Shown: in pieces, positions 43,260-52,558 of the stretch
Layout of the letters: every line of letters begins with the position of its first letter
How positions within the stretch are numbered: position 1 is the first letter of the stretch
Source: CAYNHZ01 sp964397445
GTDB taxonomy: Bacteria; Bacteroidota; Bacteroidia; Bacteroidales; UBA932
Assembly (NCBI GenBank): GCA_964397445.1
Contig: CAYNHZ010000003.1
Span: 122,828-186,827 of the forward strand
DNA: 64,000 nt
Direction of reading: 5' to 3'
Position numbers and translations under genes: made by a program
The notes under the pieces: generated by a model
What the model saw: the letters and a program-made list of their open reading frames with translations, nothing else
Databases searched by the model: none
Told to the model about the DNA's origin: nothing

Positions 43260-45425
43260 TTATCCCCGGAGAACTGTTTCTACCCCTTTTAGTTTCTTTA
43301 TAGCTGATAGAATTTTGTCCAATTGTTGATTATTTACAACAAGAATCTGTATTGTCGCATTGTAATCCCCTTTATTTTTATTCTCCCTCTGAGTGAGATT
43401 TGAGGATCGTAAAGGGATATTAAAGCTATTGATTGTGTTTAAAATAGCAGAAAATACAGAGGAGTCGTCAATAATTATTTTAAGACTTGCTTGAAAACTA
43501 CTTGTTTGTGAATTATCTTTCCATTTAACCTTTTGTATTCTATAGGGATATTTTTCAATCAATCTCGCTGCATTAGAACAAGAGATTCTATGAATTTTGA
43601 TTCCATCTTTTATCGAAACAAATCCGAATACCTCGTCTCCGAAAATGGGGTTGCAACATTTGGCCATTTTGTACCCTACATCCCTCAGCTTTCCATCTAT
43701 GATAAGAAAATTTGTTTGATCCTCTTTTTTCTTATTAATTTGTATCTGGTCGGTGGATAATTTGGTAATATCTTTAATCTCAGCATTTTGAGGTAGGCTT
43801 CCTTTCGAGATAAGATACTCTTTTATCTCTGTGAGATTGATTTTATCCTCACTCAAAGTGGCAAAAAACTCATTATTAGATTTGAATTTGTATTTTTTGC
43901 AGAAATATGCGAGGTCCTCATCGTTGTATTCTAATTTCCAATTCTTTACCCTCCGTCCAAGTGTCTCTTTTCCGATTGCAGCCTTTTTTGTCTCCTCCTC
44001 TTTTATGACCTGTCTGATTTTAGATTTAGCCTTAGGAGTTACAACATAATTCAGCCAGTCAGCAGAGGCTTTCTGATTCTTATTGTCGATGATCTCTACG
44101 ATACTCCCTGTATGGAGTTTTTCCCTAATAGAAACTATCTTGCCGTCCACTTTCGCCCCGGAACATTTCAATCCGAGTGATGAGTGGATATTGAATGCGA
44201 AATCTAAAACACAAGCCCCTTCTGGAAGTCTCCTTAGTTCCCCTTCAGGGGTGAATACGAATACCTCATCTTTGATAAATGCTGAGGTGTGTTCGTAGCC
44301 GCTCTTTTGTTCACTTTCCAAAATACTTCTGACAGATGAAAGCCATTGTTTTAAGCTATCATCCCCTTTGATCCCTTTATATGACCAGTGGGATGCGAGT
44401 CCGTTCTCAGCAATCAGATCCATTCTTACAGTCCTGATCTGCACCTCGATTATATTCCCTTTTTTGTCTGAAATAGTGGTGTGTAGCGATTCGTATCCAT
44501 TTGTCTTAGGCTTTGTAATCCAGTCACGTAACCGAGTTGTATCTGGTGTATAATCCTCTGTAACAATAGAATATACTTTCCAGCACAATTCGTGCTCTTT
44601 CTCTTTTTCTGGTGGGCAATCAATAATTATCCTAATGGCAGAAACATCATAAACATCAGAAAATGGGATGTTCTGCTTTTTCATCTTCTTCCAAATGGAG
44701 TAGGTGGTTTTTGTTCTGCTTTTTATGATAGCATTGATCCCTGCCCCTTTAATCTTATCTGTGAGGGGTGCTATAAAGGAGGTTACAAGATTTTTTCTAT
44801 CTGACTCAGAAGCTGATAGAAGATTTGTAATCATCCTATAGTTTTCGGGTTCAGTGTATTTAAAGAAAATGTCTTCTAATTCACTTTTGAGTTTATATAA
44901 TCCAAGTTGGTGAGCAATAGGAATATACAATAAGATGGTCTCTGTCGCTTTCCTCTCCTGAGAAGATTTAGGAAGGAGATATATATTTCTCATCACCTCA
45001 AGTCTGTCAGCCAATTTAATAATGGTGACACGAGGATCTTTTGAGTATGAGACGATTAGCCTTTTATAATTATCGGCTTCGAGTTTGGTCTCTTTGGGTT
45101 TGATGGCAGCAATCTTTATAAGACTTGTTGCGATTGTTATAATATCATCAGAAAAAAGATTCTTTGGTATTTTCTGTAAAAGATCGGGATTGAACCGTAT
45201 TGATTCGTGTAGGAAAATGGCAATGATAGCATCATATTGCAAACCGATCTCTTTCGCTACGATTTGAGCTACCCCTAAGGGATGTTCTATAAAAGGGTGT
45301 TTATTTTCCCGTAGTTTACCATTAAGCGATTCATTAGCAATATTATATGCAATCAATATTTGTTCCTGTTCCTTTGGAGAATAGAAACTTAAAATATCAT
45401 TCAATAATATCTCTTCGTTGTTCAA
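43260..45425 (-). CDS. rel: RelA/SpoT-family (p)ppGpp synthetase with degenerate hydrolase domain
   Basis: Alarmone synthetase of the stringent response, 721 aa. Domains: HD-hydrolase-like (1-180), synthetase with RDWITKPKTNGYESLHTT and EVQIRT, TGS (VFVFTPEGELRRLPEGA), a zinc-finger/RIS region (CCNPIFGDEVFGF) and a C-terminal ACT domain. In the hydrolase domain the HDxxED motif is H73-E-x-x-R77-F78 and the LADRLHNM motif has EV at 143-144, so hydrolysis is probably lost. The start is TTG at 45425, whose last two bases overlap the uvrB TGA; no nearby ATG fits. A bifunctional SpoT-like enzyme should exist elsewhere in the genome. Confidence 0.94.
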   Translation of the reverse strand: MNNEEILLNDILSFYSPKEQEQILIAYNIANESLNGKLRENKHPFIEHPLGVAQIVAKEIGLQYDAIIAIFLHESIRFNPDLLQKIPKNLFSDDIITIATSLIKIAAIKPKETKLEADNYKRLIVSYSKDPRVTIIKLADRLEVMRNIYLLPKSSQERKATETILLYIPIAHQLGLYKLKSELEDIFFKYTEPENYRMITNLLSASESDRKNLVTSFIAPLTDKIKGAGINAIIKSRTKTTYSIWKKMKKQNIPFSDVYDVSAIRIIIDCPPEKEKEHELCWKVYSIVTEDYTPDTTRLRDWITKPKTNGYESLHTTISDKKGNIIEVQIRTVRMDLIAENGLASHWSYKGIKGDDSLKQWLSSVRSILESEQKSGYEHTSAFIKDEVFVFTPEGELRRLPEGACVLDFAFNIHSSLGLKCSGAKVDGKIVSIREKLHTGSIVEIIDNKNQKASADWLNYVVTPKAKSKIRQVIKEEETKKAAIGKETLGRRVKNWKLEYNDEDLAYFCKKYKFKSNNEFFATLSEDKINLTEIKEYLISKGSLPQNAEIKDITKLSTDQIQINKKKEDQTNFLIIDGKLRDVGYKMAKCCNPIFGDEVFGFVSIKDGIKIHRISCSNAARLIEKYPYRIQKVKWKDNSQTSSFQASLKIIIDDSSVFSAILNTINSFNIPLRSSNLTQRENKNKGDYNATIQILVVNNQQLDKILSAIKKLKGVETVLRG

Positions 45426-47422
45426 GGCTGTAATTTTTTAAGTTCGTACATTTCATCTCTGTATTTGGCAGCACGTAAAAAATCTAAATCTTTGGCAGCT
45501 TGTTCCATATTTCTTTTGGCTAAATCTATGGCAGCAATGAGTTGTTTAGGGCTCATCTTAGCGAGTATAGGTTCGTCTGCAACATATCTTCTTCTCTGAT
45601 ATTCATCGGGTTCCATATACTTAGATGAATTGGATGCCAATGAATTTTTGCTCTCATTTTTTACCTGAGTAGGGGTAATATTGTTAACGATATTATACTC
45701 TTCCTGCTTTGCTCTCCGTCGATTGGTTTCATCAATGGTTCTCCTCATCGATCCGGTTATAGTGTCTGCATACATTATTACTAACCCATTCAGATTCCGT
45801 GCCGCACGCCCTGCGGTTTGGGTGAGGGCTCGGTCTGAGCGGAGAAAACCCTCTTTATCGGCATCAATTATAGCAACTAAAGATACGCTTGGAAGATCCA
45901 ATCCCTCCCTTAAAAGATTTACCCCGACAAGAACATCAAATCTTCCTGCTTTAAAATCTTCAATTATCTCCACCCGCTCAAGTGTGTCGATATCTGAGTG
46001 GATATATCTCGTCCTGATCCCCAAATGTGAAAGATATTTTTCAAGTTCCTCAGCCATCCTCTTAGTTAAGGTTGTAACGAGTACCCTCTCATCTTTCTCC
46101 ACTCTGATATTTATCTCTTCAAGAAGATCGTCAATCTGGTTTTTGGACGGACGAACTTCAATAGGGGGATCCAATAACCCTGTTGGTCTTACAATTTGTT
46201 CAACAATAAGGCCTTCGGAGGCTTCTAATTCGTAATCACCGGGGGTGGCACTCACAAAAACCCTCTGATTTATTATGTTTTCGAACTCATCAAATTTTAG
46301 CGGACGATTGTCTGCAGCTGCCTGAAGTCTGAATCCGTATTCGATCAAGGTCTCTTTACGAGATCTGTCCCCTCCGTACATTGCCCTGACTTGGGGAAGG
46401 GTAACGTGGCTCTCATCTATAAATGTGATAAAATCTTTTGGGAAATAATCTATCAGACAGAAAGGGCGTTCTCCCGCTTTTCTACCATCGAAATACCTTG
46501 AGTAATTCTCTATTCCTGGGCAATATCCCATCTCTTTTATCATCTCCATATCGTACTCGACCCTTTTCTTCAACCTATTGGCCTCGTGGTATTTACCAAT
46601 CTCATTGAAATACTCGCTTTGAATATAAAGGTCATCTTGTATCTGATGGATACCCTGTTTTGTCCTCTCTTTAGTCGTGACGAAAATATTTGCAGGATAA
46701 ATGGAAATCTCGGTAAGCTCCTCTAAAGAGCCACCTGTAAGTGGATCAATAAGTTCTATCCCCTCTATCTCATCCCCAAAGAAAATAATGCGACAACCGC
46801 TGTCAACATAGGCGAGGTAGATATCAAGACTATCTCCCCTAACCCTAAAAGTTCCCCTTTTAAACTCTATGTCATTTCGAGAGTATAAAGCATCTACAAG
46901 TCTGTACAACAATTTAGTACGACTTATTCTCTCCCCTTTCTTAATAATTATTGTATTGTCGTGAAAATCTTGTGGATTACCTATACCGTAAAGACAGGAG
47001 ACACTCGATATCACGATCACATCTCTCCTTCCGGAAAGGAGTGCAGAAGAGGCACTCAATCGTAACTTCTCTATTTCGTCATTGATACTCAGATCCTTTT
47101 CTATATATGTATCTGTAACAGGTAGATAAGCTTCAGGCTGATAATAATCGTAATAAGAGACAAAATACTCAACTGCATTATCGGGGAAGAATGATTTAAA
47201 CTCTCCATATAGTTGAGCAGCAAGTGTTTTATTGTGGCTTAAAATCAATGCAGGCCTTTGTAGTTGTGCTATAACATTTGCCATTGTAAATGTTTTACCA
47301 GACCCTGTAACCCCTAATAGGGTGATGGCATTAGATCCATTATTTATGGCGCTGCACATTTGCTCTATCGCTTCGGGTTGATCTCCCGTAGGACTATATG
47401 GCGATTGTAATGAAAATGGCAT
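45422..47422 (-). CDS. uvrB: Excinuclease ABC subunit B
   Basis: Damage-verifying helicase of nucleotide excision repair, 666 aa. Walker A is GVTGSGKTFTMANVI, the beta-hairpin region is SYYDYYQPEAYLP, the DEAD-type box is DESHVTLPQ, and helicase motif VI is QTAGRAARN. The C-terminal UVR domain binds UvrC/UvrA (about residues 630-664). It starts 4 nt after an M28 peptidase stop and overlaps the TTG start of rel by two bases of its stop codon. Confidence 0.97.
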   Translation of the reverse strand: MPFSLQSPYSPTGDQPEAIEQMCSAINNGSNAITLLGVTGSGKTFTMANVIAQLQRPALILSHNKTLAAQLYGEFKSFFPDNAVEYFVSYYDYYQPEAYLPVTDTYIEKDLSINDEIEKLRLSASSALLSGRRDVIVISSVSCLYGIGNPQDFHDNTIIIKKGERISRTKLLYRLVDALYSRNDIEFKRGTFRVRGDSLDIYLAYVDSGCRIIFFGDEIEGIELIDPLTGGSLEELTEISIYPANIFVTTKERTKQGIHQIQDDLYIQSEYFNEIGKYHEANRLKKRVEYDMEMIKEMGYCPGIENYSRYFDGRKAGERPFCLIDYFPKDFITFIDESHVTLPQVRAMYGGDRSRKETLIEYGFRLQAAADNRPLKFDEFENIINQRVFVSATPGDYELEASEGLIVEQIVRPTGLLDPPIEVRPSKNQIDDLLEEINIRVEKDERVLVTTLTKRMAEELEKYLSHLGIRTRYIHSDIDTLERVEIIEDFKAGRFDVLVGVNLLREGLDLPSVSLVAIIDADKEGFLRSDRALTQTAGRAARNLNGLVIMYADTITGSMRRTIDETNRRRAKQEEYNIVNNITPTQVKNESKNSLASNSSKYMEPDEYQRRRYVADEPILAKMSPKQLIAAIDLAKRNMEQAAKDLDFLRAAKYRDEMYELKKLQP

Positions 47423-47426
47423 ATCG

Positions 47427-48389
47427 TTATATCATTGTTATAAAATAAAATATGAGAAGAGTCCGCTTTTTTAAAGTTGGATATGATATGATATTCTCAT
47501 CATCAGATATTTTATATGTATGTTTATTAAAACCCGACGTGAACAGTAGAGCAGGAATTTTTGCCTCTATAAAAGGTGATTGATCTGACAATTTGTAGTA
47601 TAGATTGGTAAAAGTATCACTTCCGTAGAATGTGTAATCTATATCTAAATTGAGATTATAAAAAGTATTGCAAATCCTCAGTTTCCCGATATTCTCTTTT
47701 TTCAGTGTTTTCTCACCGAGAACTATTACATAATTGGTATCACCTTTATGAACAGGTTCAAGGATTGAGCCAATCTGATCGATATTGATGGCGCACTCGA
47801 TCTGCTTTTTGTCTATTTTTAAATTATTTACAAAATACTTAGAACCCTTCATACTTAACTCTTTCGCATCGAATGCAGCAAATATTATGTTCTTATCAGG
47901 ACCCAATTTGGCTTTTTTCATAGTTCCGAAAATCTCAGCGAGATTGAGTAGGGATGTTACCCCAGATCCATTATCGTCGGCACCATTGTAAACAAATCCG
48001 TTGATTGCTCCGATGTGATCATAATGGGCTGAAATTATTACATATTTGTTCGAAGGGATTATGCTTCTTATCATTCCGACAATATTTGCCCCCTTTATAA
48101 CGGAATCGCAGTGAAATCTTTGATAATAATATCCATCAAAAAAAGGCTCTAATCCATAGCTTTCGAAATGGTCTCTGATATACTTACCAACCATTTGATT
48201 TGCAATAGTTCCGGTTGAACGTCCTCTGGCACAATCATTGGATATAAAGGAGAGGATTGAGGATTGCTTCTTCTGATAGATAATTTGTTCTATCATTTTA
48301 TAGGGGCCGAGCGTACGATCCCCTTGAGCATTGATTGCAAAAGGAAACAGAAATATAATGGATGATAAAAAAAGGACTATTTTTCTCAA
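47427..48389 (-). CDS. M28-like zinc peptidase with altered active-site residues
   Basis: A 320-aa predicted exported protein with a signal peptide ending near INAQ. It has the M28 core: AHYDHIG and GADDNGSG for metal binding and an FDAKELSMKGS segment. The general-base Glu of the usual GEE is Lys in AKE, and the C-terminal region where M28 enzymes keep DYH reads FNKHTYKISDD, so the last metal-ligand His is unclear. It may be a distinct subfamily or an inactive homologue. It is the first gene of the uvrB-rel transcription unit, with a -7 box at 48412-48419. Confidence 0.78.
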   Translation of the reverse strand: MRKIVLFLSSIIFLFPFAINAQGDRTLGPYKMIEQIIYQKKQSSILSFISNDCARGRSTGTIANQMVGKYIRDHFESYGLEPFFDGYYYQRFHCDSVIKGANIVGMIRSIIPSNKYVIISAHYDHIGAINGFVYNGADDNGSGVTSLLNLAEIFGTMKKAKLGPDKNIIFAAFDAKELSMKGSKYFVNNLKIDKKQIECAINIDQIGSILEPVHKGDTNYVIVLGEKTLKKENIGKLRICNTFYNLNLDIDYTFYGSDTFTNLYYKLSDQSPFIEAKIPALLFTSGFNKHTYKISDDENIISYPTLKKRTLLIFYFITMI

Positions 48390-48398
48390 GGTTTACAC

Positions 48399-48406
48399 TA
48401 TCTTTG
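48399..48406 (+). promoter_or_regulatory. -7 promoter box (TATCTTTG) for mtgA
   Basis: TAnnTTTG match 31 nt before the mtgA ATG. It faces the minus-strand box at 48412-48419 across 5 bp. Confidence 0.55.
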
Positions 48407-48411
48407 TTGCG

Positions 48412-48419
48412 CAAAATTA
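48412..48419 (-). promoter_or_regulatory. -7 promoter box (TAATTTTG) for the M28 peptidase-uvrB-rel unit
   Basis: Minus-strand TAnnTTTG match 22 nt before the peptidase ATG, facing the mtgA box. Confidence 0.5.
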
Positions 48420-48437
48420 CTCTTTTTTAGTGATACA

Positions 48438-49193
48438 ATGAAGCAGAAAAATAAATGTTTAAAAAAAATACTAAAGATTGTATTTTTATATATTCCGATA
48501 TCTTTTTTTGCCCTTACTCTATTTTGGGTATTAATGTTAAAATGGGTCCCTACTTTTTATACCCCTTTGATGGCTTTAAGAAGCATCCAAAATATAGGAA
48601 ATGAAAAATATAAAATCCATAAAACTTGGAAATCTATTGATGAAATATCTGAAAATATGCCACTTGCAGTGATGGCTTCTGAGGATAATCTGTTTCTTTA
48701 TCACCATGGTTTTGATTGGAAGGAGATTAAAAATTCAATCGATGAGAATAAGAAGGGGAGGAGGATCAGAGGGGCAAGCACTATTTCTCAGCAGACTGCA
48801 AAAAATGTATTTTTATTTCCAACCAGAAGTTGGGTTAGAAAAGGGTTTGAGGTGTATTTTACAATAGCTATTGAGCTAATATGGGGTAAAGAGAGGATTA
48901 TGGAGGTGTATCTCAATGTGATTGAGATTGGAAATGGGGTTTTTGGGGTTGAGGCTGCTTCATCTCTGTTTTTTTCTAAACCAGCATCAAGATTGACAAG
49001 GTATGAATCCGCGCTTATTGCATCTGCTTTACCCTCTCCATTAAAGAGGAAGGTCAATAGACCCTCTTATTATATGGAGAAGCGGGCATATGAAATAATG
49101 GAGTTAATGTCTATGATAGGGGTCTCGGAGTGGCGGAAAACAGTAGGAACTAATAATAATTCAATAAAAAAAAGATATGACAAGAGTAAGTAA
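48438..49193 (+). CDS. mtgA: Monofunctional peptidoglycan glycosyltransferase
   Basis: GT51 enzyme that polymerises glycan strands from lipid II at the inner membrane. The 251-aa protein has an N-terminal membrane helix (about 10-35), a catalytic Glu motif EDNLFLYHHGFDW, RGASTISQQTAKNVFL, and the WGKERIMEVYLNVIEIGNGVFG segment. There is no transpeptidase domain. Its last 17 bp overlap the TPR gene start. Confidence 0.95.
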   Translation: MKQKNKCLKKILKIVFLYIPISFFALTLFWVLMLKWVPTFYTPLMALRSIQNIGNEKYKIHKTWKSIDEISENMPLAVMASEDNLFLYHHGFDWKEIKNSIDENKKGRRIRGASTISQQTAKNVFLFPTRSWVRKGFEVYFTIAIELIWGKERIMEVYLNVIEIGNGVFGVEAASSLFFSKPASRLTRYESALIASALPSPLKRKVNRPSYYMEKRAYEIMELMSMIGVSEWRKTVGTNNNSIKKRYDKSK

Positions 49194-51171
49194 ACTTATA
49201 TTTTTACTTTTTTTTATTTTTATATTTTTCCCTGCCAAAGCTCAATATGATATAAATCAATTTTTCTATCGTGGCAGACAGTCTTTGATCGAGGGGAAAT
49301 ATGCAAATGCTATCGATAATTTCAATATTTTGATTCGCCTTGATGATTCATTATACGAAGCCTATTTTTTCAGGGGGATAGCAAAATATAATCTTGGCGA
49401 TTTTGCCGGGGCACAACTCGATTTCGATGAAACTCTCAAAATCAATCCCATTTATACCCCGGCATACCATTATAGGGCTATAACTCTGAGTAGAATAGGT
49501 AAATATGATCTTGCTCTAAAAGATCTTGAAGAGGCGGTGGATCTTCGACCGAGCTATACAGGGCTCTATTTTAGTCGAGGTGTTACCTATTTTCTATCAC
49601 AACAATTTGATCGTGCAATAGAGGATTTTAATAGGTTTTTAAGAAAAGAACCGAAAGAGGCGGATGCTTACCTAAATAGGGGAGCATCATATCTATTTAC
49701 AGGAGATACACTTAAAGCTATTAGCGATTACGATAAAGCTATAAGTCTCAATAAATTCGAACCTGAGGGGTATGTGAGGAGATCCAGGATTTTCCAATTG
49801 CAACACAAAATGGATGAGGCAATTGCAGATTTAAATGTTGCTATAAGCTTAGATTCTTTAAACACATTTGCCTATTTCAATAGGGCTTTGATGAAGTATG
49901 ATAATAAGGATATCAATGGTGCCCTTGCTGATCTGAATATGGTTTTGAATGTGGAGCCGGGGAATGCTTTGACCCTCTATAACAGGGCTTTAATACGGGC
50001 ACAGATAGGGGATTACAATAATGCTCTCGAAGATTATGACAGAGTGTTGAATATCAATCCAGACAATGTGTTGGCCTACTTCAATCGGGCCTATGTTTTC
50101 CTCGAACTCGGCAGATATAGAGATGCTATGGATGATTATTCGCAAGCTATCAATTTATACCCGGATTTTGCAAAAGCCTATATGAATAGATCTTATGTTA
50201 AGAGCAAACTTGGACAATATACATCTGCCCAACAAGATTATAATATTGCTCAACAAAAAGTGCAAATGTACAAGATGATATCGGCCGATAGTACCAAAAA
50301 TATTGATTTCGCCGACACAACAAAAAAATATGATCGATTACTCGCTTTGGATGCCGATTTTGCCAAGAAAAATTTCAATGATGAATTGCTCCAGAATAAG
50401 AGTGTAGATATCCGTTTAAAGCCATTATTTCGATTTATAGCAACCTCTGATGATAAATCTTTAGCTATTCTTGAAAGAAAATATGAGAATAAGGAGATGG
50501 ATAAATTTGTGTCATCTATTCCGATTAAGATAGCGCTTTCATCAAAGGATAATAGTGGCGCTACGATTGATAATCAACGGCTTATTGACGCCTTAAATAA
50601 AGATCTTCAAGTTTCTAAAGATCCATCAAAACTTTTTGCAAAGGCTATCTTAGAGTCTGAAAATAAACAGTTCAATACTGCTTTAGCTTGTTATGGGGAT
50701 GCTATTACCTCAAATCCCAATGAGGTTTTCTTCTACATAAACAGGGGTGTCTTACAATCGGAGATGATTGATTTTATCTCATCTATCGAGAACAATGTTC
50801 AAGTCTTGACCCTTGACAATGTAGGTACGACTCGAGCACGTGTAAAGGAACAAGTTTCAAGGAGTTACGATTATACAGCAGCCATTCATGATATGAAAAT
50901 GGCTGCCAAAATCTTGCCAAATTTCCCTTATGTTTATTACAATCTCGGTAATCTGTATTGTCTCTCAAACGATCTTCCAGAGGCTATCCTCCAATATTCG
51001 CAAGCTATCAAATTATATCCATATATAGGTGAGGCCTATTATAATAGAGGCTTGGTACTTATTTATCTGAAAGATAAGGAAAAAGGGTGTATAGATCTGA
51101 GTAAAGCTGGAGAGCTTGGAATTACTGATGCTTACAGCGTAATTAAAAAGTATTGTAAAGGGGAGAACTAA
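49177..51171 (+). CDS. Exported tetratricopeptide-repeat protein
   Basis: A 664-aa protein with a signal peptide (cleavage likely after PAKA) and about nine consecutive TPR units in residues 25-360, for example AYFNRALMKYDNKDINGALAD. A less regular middle region follows (370-480), then two or three more TPR units near the C-terminus, for example YYNLGNLYCLSNDLPEAI. It probably is a periplasmic protein-interaction scaffold. It overlaps mtgA by 17 bp, suggesting cotranscription and a possible envelope role. Confidence 0.9.
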   Translation: MTRVSKLIFLLFFIFIFFPAKAQYDINQFFYRGRQSLIEGKYANAIDNFNILIRLDDSLYEAYFFRGIAKYNLGDFAGAQLDFDETLKINPIYTPAYHYRAITLSRIGKYDLALKDLEEAVDLRPSYTGLYFSRGVTYFLSQQFDRAIEDFNRFLRKEPKEADAYLNRGASYLFTGDTLKAISDYDKAISLNKFEPEGYVRRSRIFQLQHKMDEAIADLNVAISLDSLNTFAYFNRALMKYDNKDINGALADLNMVLNVEPGNALTLYNRALIRAQIGDYNNALEDYDRVLNINPDNVLAYFNRAYVFLELGRYRDAMDDYSQAINLYPDFAKAYMNRSYVKSKLGQYTSAQQDYNIAQQKVQMYKMISADSTKNIDFADTTKKYDRLLALDADFAKKNFNDELLQNKSVDIRLKPLFRFIATSDDKSLAILERKYENKEMDKFVSSIPIKIALSSKDNSGATIDNQRLIDALNKDLQVSKDPSKLFAKAILESENKQFNTALACYGDAITSNPNEVFFYINRGVLQSEMIDFISSIENNVQVLTLDNVGTTRARVKEQVSRSYDYTAAIHDMKMAAKILPNFPYVYYNLGNLYCLSNDLPEAILQYSQAIKLYPYIGEAYYNRGLVLIYLKDKEKGCIDLSKAGELGITDAYSVIKKYCKGEN

Positions 51172-51182
51172 GATTTGATCCC

Positions 51183-51608
51183 TTATTTGCTTTTACCTTT
51201 CTTAGGGGAGCGTAAATGGGATGCAGCTATTACCATCGCCTCATCTCTTGCTACATATCTCATAGCTATAAATGAGAGTATTGCAGCGACTATCGGAAAT
51301 ACTGCTGTGACTGAGAATATCATCCCATCTTCCTTAGTGAAAAATTTTACGGCAAGAAGTATTTGAAAGCCAATGAGTAGCAATGAATTCATATTGCATA
51401 ATCTTATTTGCAATATTCTATTTTTAAATGTGGAGATGGATGCAATGCAAATCAATGAGGCGAAAATATTGAGTATTAGAGTCGGATTATAATCGGTATA
51501 TTTGATTACGACATCGCTCCCAACAAAAGAGATCATCGGTAAAAAAAACAGAGAGATGATCACCCCTAATGCAATTAATAAAAATAAAGTTTGTATCCGC
51601 TGAATCAT
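51183..51608 (-). CDS. DUF4293 family membrane protein
   Basis: A 141-aa protein with four predicted membrane helices, starting with the family's usual MIQRIQT and ending in a Lys-rich tail (SPKKGKSK). DUF4293 is restricted to Bacteroidota and has no known function. I start at ATG 51608: an upstream in-frame TTG at 51632 is part of the -7 box at 51630-51637. It is convergent with the TPR gene. Confidence 0.87.
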   Translation of the reverse strand: MIQRIQTLFLLIALGVIISLFFLPMISFVGSDVVIKYTDYNPTLILNIFASLICIASISTFKNRILQIRLCNMNSLLLIGFQILLAVKFFTKEDGMIFSVTAVFPIVAAILSFIAMRYVARDEAMVIAASHLRSPKKGKSK

Positions 51609-51629
51609 TTTAATTTGTTTTTGATTGGG

Positions 51630-51637
51630 CAAAAATA
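51630..51637 (-). promoter_or_regulatory. -7 promoter box (TATTTTTG) for the DUF4293 gene
   Basis: Minus-strand TAnnTTTG match 21 nt before the ATG at 51608. It is divergent from the phosphorylase box across a 12-bp gap. Confidence 0.6.
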
Positions 51638-51649
51638 GATAATTATTCT

Positions 51650-51657
51650 TAAATTTG
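51650..51657 (+). promoter_or_regulatory. -7 promoter box (TAAATTTG) for the nucleoside phosphorylase
   Basis: TAnnTTTG match 17 nt before the ATG at 51675. Confidence 0.6.
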
Positions 51658-51674
51658 GGTTTAAAATAATTATT

Positions 51675-52547
51675 ATGGGAAGAATTGCACAGTCAGAATT
51701 GATAATTAATGGGGACGGAACCATTTTTCATCTTCATATTAAGCCTGAAAATTTGGCAGATACGGTAATATTAGTTGGTGATCCAGGCAGGGTGTCACTT
51801 GTTGCCTCATTTTTTGATACCAAAGAGTTTTCTGTAAGTTTCAGAGAGATTAATACCATAACAGGTACCTATCACGGAAAAAGAATTACCGTTATATCGA
51901 CAGGAATGGGGTGTGATAATATCGATATTGTTATGACAGAGCTTGATGCTTTGGCAAATATAGATTTTCAAAAAAGAGAGGAGAAGAAGGAAAAAAGAAA
52001 ATTGACTATACTTCGTATAGGCACTTCAGGTGCTTTACAGCCTGATATTCCACTCGGATCATTTGTTTTCTCAAATATTTCTGTCGGATTTGACGGAGTA
52101 TTGAATTGGTATGCAGGGAGGGATGATATTGCAATAAAGGATATTGAGGAGGCTTTTTTAAAATATGTCAATTGGAATAAATATCTCCCAATTCCCTACT
52201 TTGTAAAGGGGAGTGAAAGGCTTTCCAAACTCTTTAGTGATATAGCGATTCAAGGGATGACAATAGCCGCTTCCGGTTTTTATGGCCCACAATGCAGAGT
52301 TATCAGACTTCCGATAGTGATTCCTGATTTGATGAATAAGTTAGAGTCTTTTAACTTTAATGGGAGAAAATTTACCAATATGGAGATGGAAAATTCAGCA
52401 CTTGCAGCTCTTGCAACAAAGCTTGGACACGACGCAGCTACAATTTGCCTTATTATTGCAAACCGGCATATCGGCGAGAGTAACACAAATTATCCACCAC
52501 TAATGGAAAAATTAATAAAACTATCGTTGGACAAACTCACTCAATAA
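51675..52547 (+). CDS. Nucleoside phosphorylase (PNP/UDP family, uridine phosphorylase-like)
   Basis: A 290-aa phosphorolytic salvage enzyme. Seen: the phosphate-binding VILVGDPGRVSLVA, the STGMGCDNIDIVMTELDAL loop, LRIGTSGALQPDIPLGSFV, and a nucleoside-site NMEMENSALAALA with the family's MExE pattern. Uridine versus purine specificity is not decidable. It is followed 11 nt later by a SirB1-like gene. Confidence 0.9.
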   Translation: MGRIAQSELIINGDGTIFHLHIKPENLADTVILVGDPGRVSLVASFFDTKEFSVSFREINTITGTYHGKRITVISTGMGCDNIDIVMTELDALANIDFQKREEKKEKRKLTILRIGTSGALQPDIPLGSFVFSNISVGFDGVLNWYAGRDDIAIKDIEEAFLKYVNWNKYLPIPYFVKGSERLSKLFSDIAIQGMTIAASGFYGPQCRVIRLPIVIPDLMNKLESFNFNGRKFTNMEMENSALAALATKLGHDAATICLIIANRHIGESNTNYPPLMEKLIKLSLDKLTQ

Positions 52548-52558
52548 AGTGATATTTT

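Noticed and set aside
45681..46235. 184-codon plus-strand ORF
   Set aside because: Antisense to conserved uvrB helicase motifs; composition is that of a shadow frame.
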